64,000 bases of DNA from Diplosphaera chodatii (taxonomy: Eukaryota > Chlorophyta > Trebouxiophyceae > Prasiolales > Stichococcaceae). Both the position numbers and the translations under genes were made by a program. Shown here one piece after another: positions 48,864-59,063 of the stretch. The notes beneath the pieces are model-generated. The model saw only the letters and a list, made by a program, of their open reading frames with translations, was not told where the DNA came from and did not search any database. The stretch's first letter is position 1, and each line of letters opens with the position of its first letter. The DNA is taken from the NCBI GenBank assembly GCA_032358165.1, contig JAALGY010000015.1, forward strand, positions 2,356,001 through 2,420,000. Direction: 5' to 3'.

Positions 48864-50818
48864 ATGCAGTCTGGTCTGCATCACAGTCATGCACAAGTAC
48901 GGGGCGTGTCGCGGTGCCCTGCAGTTGCATGCAATCTGCACCGTCAGATGCGAGGAGCCTCGCTACCTTCTTGCCGGTTTCGGCGGCAAGCAGGGTGGCA
49001 TGCACGGCAGGTGTGGGGCCCCCAGCGTGATGCACTTTCGCCTCCGTTCCGGCATAGTATGAGTGAACAGCTGCATGTGCAGCTCCTGTGCGCCTCCTTG
49101 AACGCACAGGCGTGTGTTTGGTTCGCAGGCCGTCTGCACACAGGCTACCGCTGCTGCGGTGATGCCACCAAAACTGAAGCAGATTGTGGGCCAATTCCAG
49201 ATGGTGCGCCTTTGATGCTCTGACATGGCAGGATCTAGAGGCTGCATGCCTTGATCGTCCTGAGCATCGTGCGCCGCATGCGTCAGCGGGTACCTGAGAT
49301 GCTTGGACGTGTGCTGCAGGTGCCGGATGAGATGGCCAGGTATAAGCAACTGTTGTTCCTGGCGTCAAAGCTGCCCAAGCTGCCTGTGGAGGACCACACG
49401 GACGACAACAAAGTGAAGGGCTGCGTGTCGCAGGTGCTGAAATATGACTGTCCTGTACACATGAGGTAGCTGATATGGACGCTCGCTGGGGTTACATGCA
49501 ATGTGACGGAAATTGGTCTGTCCGGTAGGTCTGGGTGGTAGGCGAATTGCAGGACGGCAAACTCAAGTGGCGTGCGGATTCAGACTCGCAGCTCACCAAG
49601 GTGCCAGTGCCCGTGTTGCCCGCCTGGAGGCTGATGCACAGGATATCATCTTGTCACCAGCTGCATACGCTCTGGGGTGCCATGTGAGCATGCTCATAAG
49701 CACATGTGGTGTGCAGGGGCTCGCAGCGCTGCTGGTTCAGGGCCTGAGCGACTGCGCACCCGCCGATGTGCTGGGTGTAGACCCAGGGGCCATCATTGAT
49801 GGGCTGGGTCTGAAGCAGAAGCTGACGCCCAGCCGCAACAACGGCTTTCTGAACATGTTCCGCCTCATGCAGCAGAAGGCAGCACAGCTATCTGGCCAGG
49901 TGATCGCTAAAGAGCCCTCGGCATTGTAGTACCTGCGACACAAACGATGATGCGTAGTAGGCGCATGGTGTGCTGACCGTGGCATTGGTATAGAGCTGGT
50001 CCAGCACGAAAGCACACGTGCATGCAGGGCGAGAATGGTGCTGCGAACCCAGCTGCACCATCAGCAGCAGCGACAGACACTACCACAGCGACGCCGACTG
50101 CCCAAGCGCCGGCGACTCCCAGCAATGGTAACGGCACGGCTGCAGCCGCTGCAGACCGCGCGCCCCCCAGCAGTGGCGCCTCAGCGGCAGCGCACGCCAG
50201 TGCCACCCCAGTGCAGGACGCCATGCGGCGAAAACTGCAGGATGCTTTGCAGCCGCACAGGCAAGCAATGGCACTCATGACCAAACCAGCAGCTTCCCGG
50301 CAGCAGACTCTGTCATGCATGCATGTATGCGCTGTAGCATCGTTCTATCTCTTGCCTAACCCCCAAACACCCTCTCCTTGATGTCCAAGTGGTGGATGCA
50401 TGTTGTGTGCTGTTCCCTGCAGTTTGGACATCGTGGACGAATCTAGCCAGCACGCAGGGCATGCTGGCTCTCGCATGTCAGCTGGTGCCAATGGCGAGAC
50501 GCACTTCAACGTCAAGGTCGTGTCAGCAGCTTTCGAGGGGCAGAACACGGTGAAGAGGCACCGTCAAATCTATGGGGTGAGCAACATGTGCACCTGATGC
50601 TGCTGCCGAAGCAGACCTCAGCATGGCAACAAGCTGCTATATCCGCATTTTGTTGAAGTTCTGTTTGCTCGAAGAGTCGCAGTCACGACATCTTCATGTT
50701 GCTTTGCTGCTGCCCGCAGGTATTGCAAGAGGAGCTACAGGGCAGCGTGCATGCGCTGTCATTGACAACCCGCACGCCAGACGAGGAGGCTACCGAGCTG
50801 AGCAAGGGCAACGTGTAG
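48864..50818 (+). CDS. SUFE1: SufE1-type sulfur acceptor with C-terminal BolA domain, plastid
   Basis: Activator of the cysteine desulfurase NFS2/SufS in plastid Fe-S cluster assembly, fused to BolA as in plants. Eight exons close in frame to 353 residues: 48864-49010, 49144-49203, 49320-49433, 49529-49600, 49717-49899, 50028-50260, 50423-50576, 50720-50818. Residues 1-55 are a Ser/Arg/Cys-rich transit-like leader, the least certain part. SufE follows: PPKLKQIVGQFQMVPDEMAR, YKQLLFLASKLPKLP, NKVKGCVSQVWVVGELQDGK with the sulfur-accepting Cys104, and QGLSDCAPADVLGVDPGAII. An Ala/Thr/Pro/Ser-rich linker of about 60 residues leads to BolA: RRKLQDALQPHSLDIVDESS, HAGHAGSRMSAGANGETHFN, VKVVSAAFEGQNTVKRHRQI and QEELQGSVHALSLTTRTPDE. 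Intron 6 (50261-50422) has a GC donor. Confidence 0.95.
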
Positions 50819-51614
50819 AGCACTCCGCCCTAGGATTTCGCTTGCAACAACATTCTTTGCGCACCGTTATCGTGCAAATGTTTGTCCTGTGAGGGGTGCA
50901 ACAATTGCCGCCCGTGCCGTGTGCACCGGTTGCACCATATCATGCACTGCAAGTTCTATGGTTGCGTTGGGCTCGAAACACAACAATTCGAACGCTTTGT
51001 GGTAAACTTGGGCTGCGAGCACCATCCTGCCTCCGCGCCAAAGCCCAGCACCTCAGAATGACCTCAGAATACCCTCGACCAAGCTTCTGTGTGCAATCAT
51101 GCTGACGTCTGCATGCAATCTCGCGCTCGCAATTGTGCGCCTGCATAGATACCTTGATCGCCTGACTCCAACTCTTGATGCTGCAACAGAAACGTCAAGG
51201 CATAATGTTCATCTGAATCGTCATTACACCGCCTGCAGCACACAGTCGAACAGCATGTTGGTCAGCAGCACATCCTCGATGACACTAATGCCGTGTCCGT
51301 AGCCTGTGCATCACCCAGATCCGAGCCGGGTTGTGCTTCGTAAGATGTACAGCATGATGCAGGCTGCGCGGGTTTGCCAGCGCGTTCCGTCACAGATCAG
51401 CACCAGATGGTTTGCTGCGCAGACGCAAGTGGTTGACGAAATGATTCTATACGCCAGGACGCAATGCCAGGTGCTGCTAAATTCTCGGCAAAACATGGCT
51501 TACGCTCTCAGATAACCGTCAAATGCCATGGGCCGATCCTCCTTATCTTCTGCGTGACGCCATCTGGGCAAATGGTCGGGTAGGCGGCAACATGACAATG
51601 GGCGTGTGCGCCAG
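50819..51614. other. Region without a supported gene, may hold 5' exons of the TPR-like gene
   Basis: About 800 bases between the SufE-BolA stop and the first exon I can read of the next + strand gene. Since that exon begins after an acceptor (GCCAG at 51611-51614), at least one earlier exon must lie here, but I cannot pick it out. Confidence 0.45.
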
Positions 51615-54520
51615 GGCAAGCCGGACCAGGCGAGGGATGTGCTGAAGCAGGGGCTCGGATCAGAAAACCCATCTGGAGCGGATGCTGGCAGGTGACCCTC
51701 ATAATTTGGTGCTGCCACAAGCTACATGCTGATGATGCTTGTGCCATGCGGCAGCCAGGCTGTACTAGCTGTAGTATGGTAATGATCATGCTTTCCAATG
51801 CTCAGTCAGGCAAATATACCTAAGATCGGTGCCAGACCAGGCAAGATGTTCATTTCCTGCCACTCTGCAGGCTAATACTGGCGCTTGCAGATGTTGAGCA
51901 GGAAACCAGCAACTGGGAACAGATCATCCAGCTTGCACAGGCCGCAAGCCGCGCAGCGCAGGATGCTGAGGTACTGCGTCCTCATTGGGTGTTTCCATTG
52001 CGCTCACATGCGGTTTTACAGATCAACAGGGTGTCTCATGTTGGCAGCCTGGGGTGCTGCAAATCAGCGCAGGCCGCTGGTGACAGCGTCTTTAACCAAC
52101 ATACCATCAGTGTTGACAAGATGGCATGTAGTGCATGATGCGTAAGATATTTTTGTCGTCACGGTGCAGCCGCGGTCGGATGAGGAGGCCGCAACAGCAG
52201 CAGAAGTGCAGATGGAAGCTGGGTGGGTCGAGACTCGCGCCCAGTTGACTCTCGGCCATGACGCAGATGCCGCGACTGTTGCGGAACAGGTGAGCGAGGC
52301 CTGCTCATGGCTCCTGTCGACACTCAGGGCAGTTCGTGCAGAGAGTGACAGTGGGACTCGCAACGTGCAGGGGGTGGAAGCGGTGCGGGGCATGTTCTTC
52401 CAGCCGGGTGCAGAGCAGCGCCGCTGGCAGGCACTTGTGCTCGCCAACAGCAACGTTGCTATGCTGCAGCACGGTAGGCACTCGTGCTCGCCAACAGCAA
52501 CGTTGCTATGCTGCAGCACGGTAGTCATGTGCTTCTCGTCATGTATTGGCCCTGCCATGATTTGCTGGCGAAATATCATAGTCACACAAACTAAACTTCG
52601 TGTCACTCAGCGCATTGCCCTGCTTGCTCAACTCCTGGCTTGCACATGCAGCCATTGGAGACGTGCGTGGCGCAGACGTCACATCAAATGCGGTGGTTGC
52701 GCTCGCGCAGCACACTGACCAGAAGCTCGCGGCAGTTGAGGAAGCAGACAGAGACCGCTTCATTCCGTCAGCCTGGAAGCAGGTCGCTGCTTTGCGAGCT
52801 GCGCAGGTGAGCCACAAGCCTCTTGGCTGCAGCTAGCCACAGCCAGTCGAAAACCTGTCATCAGATGCCGATGTGCACCTCTCGTGATCAGAATGCTTGG
52901 ATCTGAATCAACACCGCACGCCCTCATAGCTGTTCGTGAGCAATGTGACACGGTTTTGCAGGGCCAAACTGCAGAGGCGATGAGGCTGTTCAGGAGGGCA
53001 ACTGCCGCTGCAAAAGGCGCAATAGACAGCGATCAGGGGGGCAGTGGCGTGCTGCACTCGCCGGTGAGCCATAGACCCTGACATGTGCAAGTTTCTTGCA
53101 GCAAGGAATTGCTTGTGGGGCATTGGAAGACCTTGTCAAGTATGAATATGCCATGCAATACTTTGGCCCACAGTCCCAAGGGCAGCGTGCGGAGCTACAG
53201 TTTTGCACTTGTCAACGGGCTAGTGGGTGGAGCAGCCTGTCCATTGCCCTGCAGCGACCATACGAACCATGTGAATGGGGACCGTGCTGTCGCAATGTCT
53301 GCAGATGCGCCTGCAAGATGCAGTTGCAGACTCGCTGCTGGGGCAGGCGCAGACGCTGTCCGACACCGGCAAGCAGGATGAGGCTGAGCAGGTGGGTCGC
53401 AGCTACCCTCGCAGAGACACAGTTTCGCAAGCTTGTCGCTGCACGTGCTTCCTGTTTGCATCTGTGCATGCTGCATTGCTCATGCTTGGGTCGAGGCTGC
53501 TTCGGCATGTACTCACAGTCAGCTGGGCTTCAGTCCTAGCTTTATTGCAGCACACGGTGTGTCTGCTGACTTCCTGCAGGTGCTGGGTGACGCACTGTCT
53601 GCAGCTGAGGGCATCAGTAGCGAGGCCCACCCGCGGGTAACATGTGTGCTGCTGGAACTGGGACGCCTGTACGCCCGCACCGCCCGTGTCAGCTATGCCG
53701 AGGGCCTGTACAGGTAATGCTGTTCTGCTATGCGGCCTGCAGTCATTGTCCAGTCTGAATCATTCCAAGTGGGCATAGCACTGCCCAGGAGCTTGGCTGG
53801 TGCTCTGCTGTGCCATGCACAGCGAGGCAGCCTGCTGCCGGAATGCTTGATGAAAGGTGCCATGCGCCAGAAAGCTATTGACAGCCATGCTGCGTCGCAG
53901 TCGTGCTCGTCAGTGCCTCAGACTTAGCACCTTGGTGCAGGGAGGCAGTGAAGCGGCTGCGGTTGGATCGGGACCCGGACCCCAAGGTGCAGCTGCCAGT
54001 CCATGCGAGCATTGCCGCGCTGCTGTGCTGGCGCTATGCGCAGCTGCTGACGGCCCTGCCCAAGAGGTAGGCGAACCCATCTCAGTGCACGGCATAGGTG
54101 CTCCAGGGCCAAACGGAAGTGGGTTAGCAGACACTGCCAAAATTTACAGCAGCTGGCTGTCGTTGCAGGACCACTGAAGCAGAGCAGTGGGCTGACAGGG
54201 CGAACATGTACTATGGCCGTGCTGGCGGCCTCAACTCGCTGCCGCTGCAAGGCGTGTTCGGCGCACTAGACTCTCTCAAGCAGGCGGGCAATTTCGTTCA
54301 GCCTTGCCTGTTGGAGATCAGAGTCGCGCCCGACCTTTGGCTGTCATGGTCGTTGTGGCAGCCTGCAACCTGTGGTGCCCTGAAACATCAGTGTTTTCTG
54401 TCTGTCATGTACAGTGTTGTCTCCTTGCTCATGCAGGGGGGCGGCAAGCACGGCAGCGGTGCGCTGATCAACTTGACGCTGCAGAGGGCTCTGCCTATGG
54501 TCGTGGGCCGCAATGATTGA
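51615..54520 (+). CDS. TPR-like helical-repeat protein, family not recognised
   Basis: Multi-exon + strand gene whose start is not found. Exons in order include GKPDQARDVLKQGLGSENPS (from 51615), VEQETSNWEQIIQLAQAASR (near 51890-51970), EMQMEAGWVETRAQLTLGH-like sequence to WLLSTLRAVRAESDSG (52170-52480), IGDVRGADVTSNAVVALAQH (52650-52806), GQTAEAMRLFRRATAAAKGA (52962-53063), MRLQDAVADSLLGQAQTLSD (53303-53391), LGDALSAAEGISSEAHPRVT with LELGRLYARTARVSYAEGLY (53581-53714), EAVKRLRLDRDPDPKVQLPV (53941-54067), TTEAEQWADRANMYYGRAGG (54171-54290) and SGALINLTLQRALPMVVGRN to the stop. The spacing of A, L, Y and G residues fits tetratricopeptide helices. No enzyme motif is seen. An exon/intron boundary near 52476 is duplicated (see findings). 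Confidence 0.62.
52430..52523 (+). repeat. 47-bp tandem duplication
   Basis: Two adjacent 47-base copies differing by one base (CACTTGTG versus CACTCGTG near the left end). Each contains CTCGCCAACAGCAACGTTGC and ends CAGCACGGTA. The first copy is the end of a TPR-gene exon (ALVLANSNVAMLQHG), so the second repeats both the coding end and the GT splice donor. Confidence 0.9.
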
Positions 54521-55148
54521 CGTAGAGGCAGACCACGTGCGGAGGGCAATAATGGAGCTGCAGGCACATAGCTGCTCTGCACTGCCGTCATATTGCGTGT
54601 AGCCGAACTGATCAAAAACAACAACAGAATTCCGCAGTGTACGTGGAACTAGAGGACGTTTGCCACCACTTAAGTTGCCGAGAAAGTTGTTGCAAAGTTG
54701 CTGGTTGGAAAACCACCGCAACCCACATGTCTGTGTGTCCAATCCAATGGAATACAATGTCATCCTAGTCCCTTTCATGGTAGTGCTGCGCTCAAGGTGC
54801 GATGCAGTGCTGGAATACAGTATGCAGCATGTGCACGTGCTGATGTGTCGCTTGCTGAAACTAGTTCCCACCAGCCGAGCAAGCCGAGCAATCGGTGAGC
54901 ACAGTTGTCAACATGTCAGCGACTGCCTGCTCCTGCTACTGCGCCGTGCAGGTGGCGGCAGCGCTGCTTTTCGTTTCGCACCGCTGCGGAGTGTCCCCGC
55001 TGGTGGCAACTTGGCGACCAGATGTTTCACTGCATTGACAGGATGTACGATGTTCGTCTCCGTGTCAGATGCAAAGGTGTTGCTTGTCCCAGAAGGATCA
55101 GGACCATGGACGCAACTTTTCCGACGTGGAAGGAATCATAGCTATATT
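54521..55148. other. Convergent intergenic region
   Basis: About 630 bases between the TPR-like gene (+) and the F-box/glycosylase gene (-), which converge. A + strand open frame from 54660 to 55304 runs antisense into the glycosylase C-terminus and shows no family character, so I do not call it a gene. Confidence 0.45.
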
Positions 55149-56904
55149 TTAGGCTCCCAGCTGAGCAGGTTGCTCGTTCAACTGCGGCGCACCTGCGGCT
55201 GGGGTCTGCCTATCAGGGTCCTTCACCTCGCCCGTGTTTGCCCACCGCAGATAGCGCCTCAGATTTACGTCATCCACACCCTACAGCAAGGTGCAGAATC
55301 CTAATTGCTCTTAAAACAAACTCGCCGTGTACTGCTATTTGCTTAAGCTTGACAACATACGAGCTTCATCGCGCTGTGCAAATGCATGGCAGTCATACCT
55401 GGAGGGACAGCTCGTTACAGCAAAAGATGCGCCAGCTGTCGGACGTGAACTTGCCGCACCCATAGAATTCCTGCACATCGTCCCAGTCCTGCATCGCAGC
55501 CAAAGCAAGATGAACTTGTGGATCGAAATTACAGACCTTGCACGTGGCCACCCGGCTACCTCGCTCCTGATTCTGTGGGTGCAGGTGGTGGACTTGGACG
55601 ACAAAGGTACGGCCCATGCTGTGCAAAGCGGCGATGCTGCAGGCCACTCAATCAGCCCACCTCTGCGAGGAATGACCTGGACATGCCTACCACCGCCTTA
55701 TACCTGCTGTCTGCCAGTCCAAGGGGCCGCACGAGCAGCGCTCTAATCTTCAGGTGCAGAGAAGAGACCGGCTGGAGACACGTTGCGCAAGAGGCATATA
55801 AGCGCTGCAGTTGCTGCAGCCAGGTGGATCCGCTTCCCAGCTAGCCACAGGCCAGACTGGCACTGCAAGATGTCTGCCAACCATCTGCTGAATCAGCTCT
55901 TCCCACAAGAAGCTGCAATGGGCCCAAGACTTCACTGCAAGTCCAGCAGAACTGTACCTCTTCCGGTGGGGCATCCAGCACCGCAGATGGGCTCGGGTAC
56001 GTCGCGAGGAAGTGCCGCACCGCCACATGAATGTTCTCGCTGCCTGATGTGCGGCTGCATAGCAGCAGCAAGCGTTCGGTGATGCACTCAGTGTTTACAG
56101 GTCGAGAGTATGCTTGTTGCCCGCTGCCTGCTTTGTACAGCCGCCAGCGTATATCAATGTCTCGACTACAACATGCGAAGTGCGTCACCTGCACAGCAGG
56201 CAGCACACCAGGTGCTGCCAAGGGTCCTTGAAGGCCTCCTGGCCCAGCTGTATGGGCGACTGCCTGCGCAGGTGCCAGAGTGGGGCATCTGACTTATGCT
56301 GCTCCACAGTCCAACTGGGTGCATGCCGGGTATCACGGAACATCAGACCTCGCTCGGGGATCACGGCGTGGTGACTTCTTGTCAAACAGTGTCAGAGGAA
56401 TGGAGCAGCACCTGATGTCGCGCACGCATATGCGATGCCGGCAGTACGCGAACCAGTCGGTGTGAAAACCAGCCCGCAGATCGATGGCATGGTGGCCCCA
56501 TTTGGCCTCCGCCAGCCGCCGCCACAGCTCCGCGTCCTATGTACAGTAGCCCAAGTCACTAATGCAGGCGGGACGTCCGGCATGGTAATAGCGGTACGCA
56601 ACTAAACGTTCAAATCTGAAGCTGACTGCAGTTGCCCACAACGTGTGCAAATGTTTGGCATGACATATAAACTGCATATGCATGGTTGTAGGTCCACTCC
56701 CTCCCTACGCCCTGCTCCGAGCGCATCGCAGCATGCCGCAATCGTGTGTATGCACATGTTCGACATGTGCAGAGAAACCACGCCCACCTTGATGAGCGCG
56801 CGCATATACTGGCACGTTGCAGACACATGACAAAGGCTCTGCAGGTCGACTCGTGCCAAAATGATCAGCAGGCACTCCTCTGGAATCTGCATGAAGGAGG
56901 CCAT
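55149..56904 (-). CDS. Apparent F-box / MBD4-like DNA glycosylase fusion
   Basis: Seven exons close in frame to 261 residues: 56904-56788, 56536-56349, 56263-56189, 56054-55958, 55747-55661, 55488-55399, 55280-55149. The N-terminus is an F-box: MQIPEECLLIILARVDLQSL, HVSATCQYMRALIK, then DAELWRRLAEAKWGHHAIDL. F-boxes recruit substrates to SCF ubiquitin ligases through SKP1. The C-terminus is the HhH glycosylase domain of MBD4 (plant MBD4L), which removes T or U from G mismatches: QEAFKDPWQHLVCCLLCSRT, SGSENIHVAVRHFLATYPSP, EEIRALLVRPLGLADSRYKA, the helix-hairpin-helix EFYGCGKFTSDSWRIFCCNE, and GVDDVNLRRYLRWANTGEVK with the catalytic Asp. The link exon reads LFDKKSPRRDPRA and joins in phase 2. 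Two genes with no space between them would be the alternative. No methyl-CpG-binding domain is present. Confidence 0.8.
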
Positions 56905-57404
56905 GGTGATGACAATGATCATGCACAGTAGCACTAGCCGGCGCGAGGGGCACTGATGCACTCAGATACTCCTTTCGGCGCTCGAATGGATGTGAGCTGT
57001 ATACTTGCGCGTTGCAAGTTTGCAAAGCAAGCATGTCTGCACGTGCTGACTGCCTCGGCACCCGAACGGCAAAAGCACGCCTCCTTTCTGCAGTGCCGAT
57101 TTGCCCCTGCAGTGCCTTTCGAGGACCTGGCCCGTGCCTCATGCTGCGCTGTTTGCGGTCTCAGAACCCTGTTTCATGTGACCTCATACCGGACTCCCAC
57201 CGCCGCTCACCCTCACCTGCACCCTCACGCCTCACCTGCCAGCACCCGCCGTCGCCTTCACCTTCACTTTCGGTCCCATCCTGGACTCCCACCAACACTC
57301 ACCTTCGCCTACACCCTCCCACCTCACCTGCCAGCAAGCTGATGTATGATTCCACCCAAAGATTGCTCGGGATCGCAGGCGTCAATGCTTGAGTCAAGGC
57401 ATAA
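56905..57404. promoter_or_regulatory. Divergent 5' region of the F-box/glycosylase gene (-) and PUS3 (+)
   Basis: 500 bases between divergent start codons. The right half is very pyrimidine-rich on the + strand (many CACC/CTCAC words) and contains an imperfect direct repeat described separately. No TATA box is evident. Confidence 0.45.
57191..57336 (+). repeat. Imperfect 54-bp direct repeat, pyrimidine-rich
   Basis: Two copies about 92 bases apart (57191-57244 and 57283-57336). Both start GGACTCCCACC, share CTCACC-CCTxCACCCTC words and end CCTCACCTGCCAGCA. They lie 70-210 bases upstream of the PUS3 start codon, so they fall in its promoter or 5' UTR. Confidence 0.75.
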
Positions 57405-58745
57405 ATGGCTGTTGCGACGGACCCGGCGCACGCATGTGTGGCTGACTTGTTCGCCACTCTCTTCCCCGGCGAATTTTACAGCAAGCAACAGGACGTTCGT
57501 CTCGCAGCGGAGCTGCGTCGCAGAGCCGACCTACTAGATCCAGGCTCAGCACTTGAGGAGGCTCAGGAACTGGAGGATGACAGGGTAGCAAACGGCAACG
57601 GTGCATTGGTGGACTTGCCTCCGGTGCGGCCTGCACCAAAGAAGCGGCGCTGGCACAGTGGGAGGCCCATAGACTTTGCTGCATACCACCAGCGTTATGT
57701 TGCGCTGGAGGTTGCATACCTGGGGTGGGACCACCATGGCTTTGCAGCACAGGCAGATACAGAAAACACCATCGAGGGCCATCTGTGGGCTGCGCTGCGG
57801 CGGCTGCGGCTCGTGCCAGAGGACTCTGACTGGCATGTGCTGCGGTACTCACGCTGTGGCCGGACTGACATTGGCGTCAGTGCCCTCGGCCAGGTGGTTG
57901 CGCTGCTGCTGCGGTCAAGCGGCAAGCTGGGCGCTCCGCTGCCGGGTTGGCGGCAGGAGCAGGACTTCGCACACATGCTGAACCGGGTGCTGCCAGATAC
58001 CATCCGTGCGCTGGGCTGGGCCGATGTTCCACAGGACTTTCATGCCAGGTTTGGAGCCCGCTACCGTGAGTACAAATACTTCATGACTCAGGACAGCGAG
58101 AGGCCGCTGGACATTCCAGCCATGCAGCAAGCAGTCAGCTACTTGGTCGGCGAGCATGACTTCCGCAACTTCTGCAAGATGGACGTGGAGCACGTACTGA
58201 CATTCAGGCGCACCATCTTCCATGCACGAGTGGAGCTGTGCCGCAACCTCAGCACCGCAGGCCGGGATGTATGCGTTTTCAACATCCGCGGCACAGCCTT
58301 TCTCTGGCATCAGGTGCGGTGCCTCACGGAGGTGCTTCTGATGGTGGGGCACGGCCATGAGCAGCCCGGCATCATCCGCCAGCTCCTGGACGTGGAGGCG
58401 ATGCCCAGCAAGCCGCAGTACCTCATGGCACCCGAGGAGCCACTACTGCTGGCGGCGTGCGAATACCCGCTGGACATCGAGTGGCACAGGTCCCCTCACA
58501 TGCTCGCAGCGCTCCAGAACCATCTGCAGGCAATGCTGCACCGCCAGATCGTCAAGACCAGTCTGCTAGCGACGATCGAGGAGCGCGTAGCTGTAGATCT
58601 ACATGGTCGGGGCGAAGGAAAAGGCGAGGTAGCTGACTGCTGGGCCGCTAAGAGTCAGCCACACATCCCATTGCTGCAGCGTCACAAAGAGCCGTCAATG
58701 CAGGAACGCCTGCAGAACCTTGGCAAGACAACGCTGGGACGATGA
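57405..58745 (+). CDS. PUS3: tRNA pseudouridine(38/39) synthase PUS3 (TruA family)
   Basis: Complete 446-residue enzyme in one exon. PUS3/Deg1 makes pseudouridine at positions 38 and 39 of the tRNA anticodon arm. After an N-terminal extension of about 95 residues the core reads YVALEVAYLGWDHHGFAAQA. The catalytic loop is YSRCGRTDIGVSALGQVVAL with Asp155. MLNRVLPDTIRALGWADVPQ, FHARFGARYREYKYFMT, YLVGEHDFRNFCKMDVEHVL and FNIRGTAFLWHQVRCLTEVL complete the TruA fold. The tail MLHRQIVKTSLLATIEERVA is longer than in bacterial TruA, as usual for PUS3. The DFRNFCKMD signature separates it from PUS1. Like TAF13 it lacks introns. Confidence 0.97.
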   Translation: MAVATDPAHACVADLFATLFPGEFYSKQQDVRLAAELRRRADLLDPGSALEEAQELEDDRVANGNGALVDLPPVRPAPKKRRWHSGRPIDFAAYHQRYVALEVAYLGWDHHGFAAQADTENTIEGHLWAALRRLRLVPEDSDWHVLRYSRCGRTDIGVSALGQVVALLLRSSGKLGAPLPGWRQEQDFAHMLNRVLPDTIRALGWADVPQDFHARFGARYREYKYFMTQDSERPLDIPAMQQAVSYLVGEHDFRNFCKMDVEHVLTFRRTIFHARVELCRNLSTAGRDVCVFNIRGTAFLWHQVRCLTEVLLMVGHGHEQPGIIRQLLDVEAMPSKPQYLMAPEEPLLLAACEYPLDIEWHRSPHMLAALQNHLQAMLHRQIVKTSLLATIEERVAVDLHGRGEGKGEVADCWAAKSQPHIPLLQRHKEPSMQERLQNLGKTTLGR

Positions 58746-58757
58746 TGGTGACTGTGC

Positions 58758-58762
58758 TGTAA
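58758..58762 (+). terminator. TGTAA poly(A) signal of PUS3
   Basis: TGTAA followed by AT 13 bases after the PUS3 stop. This is close but usable; the downstream gene converges. Confidence 0.4.
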
Positions 58763-59063
58763 ATAACCCAGCTCCATGTTCTGATGCATCAGGCATCAGG
58801 CATTTTGACTGAGCCAGATGTTGTCCGTCACAACTAAACCATGTAGTGAGGCGCTCTGCAAATGACGCTGCAACACTTCCGCAGCCTTGCTGACAGCAGA
58901 TCTGCCCAAAGCAGCATCGGTCGCTGTGCAACGATCCACTGCACAACCATGCCATGCCATGTCCGCCACCACTCCCAGCCGCCTTTAAAGCTTGGGGATG
59001 GCAATCCATTTGCCAGCACTTGAAACAGTGACATTGCTGCCCGGCGAGTCGGAATCGCCGCCG

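Noticed and set aside
54660..55304. 214-codon + strand open frame
   Set aside because: It ends inside, and antisense to, the catalytic C-terminal exon of the glycosylase. No recognisable domain and no repeat of its composition in relatives that I know.
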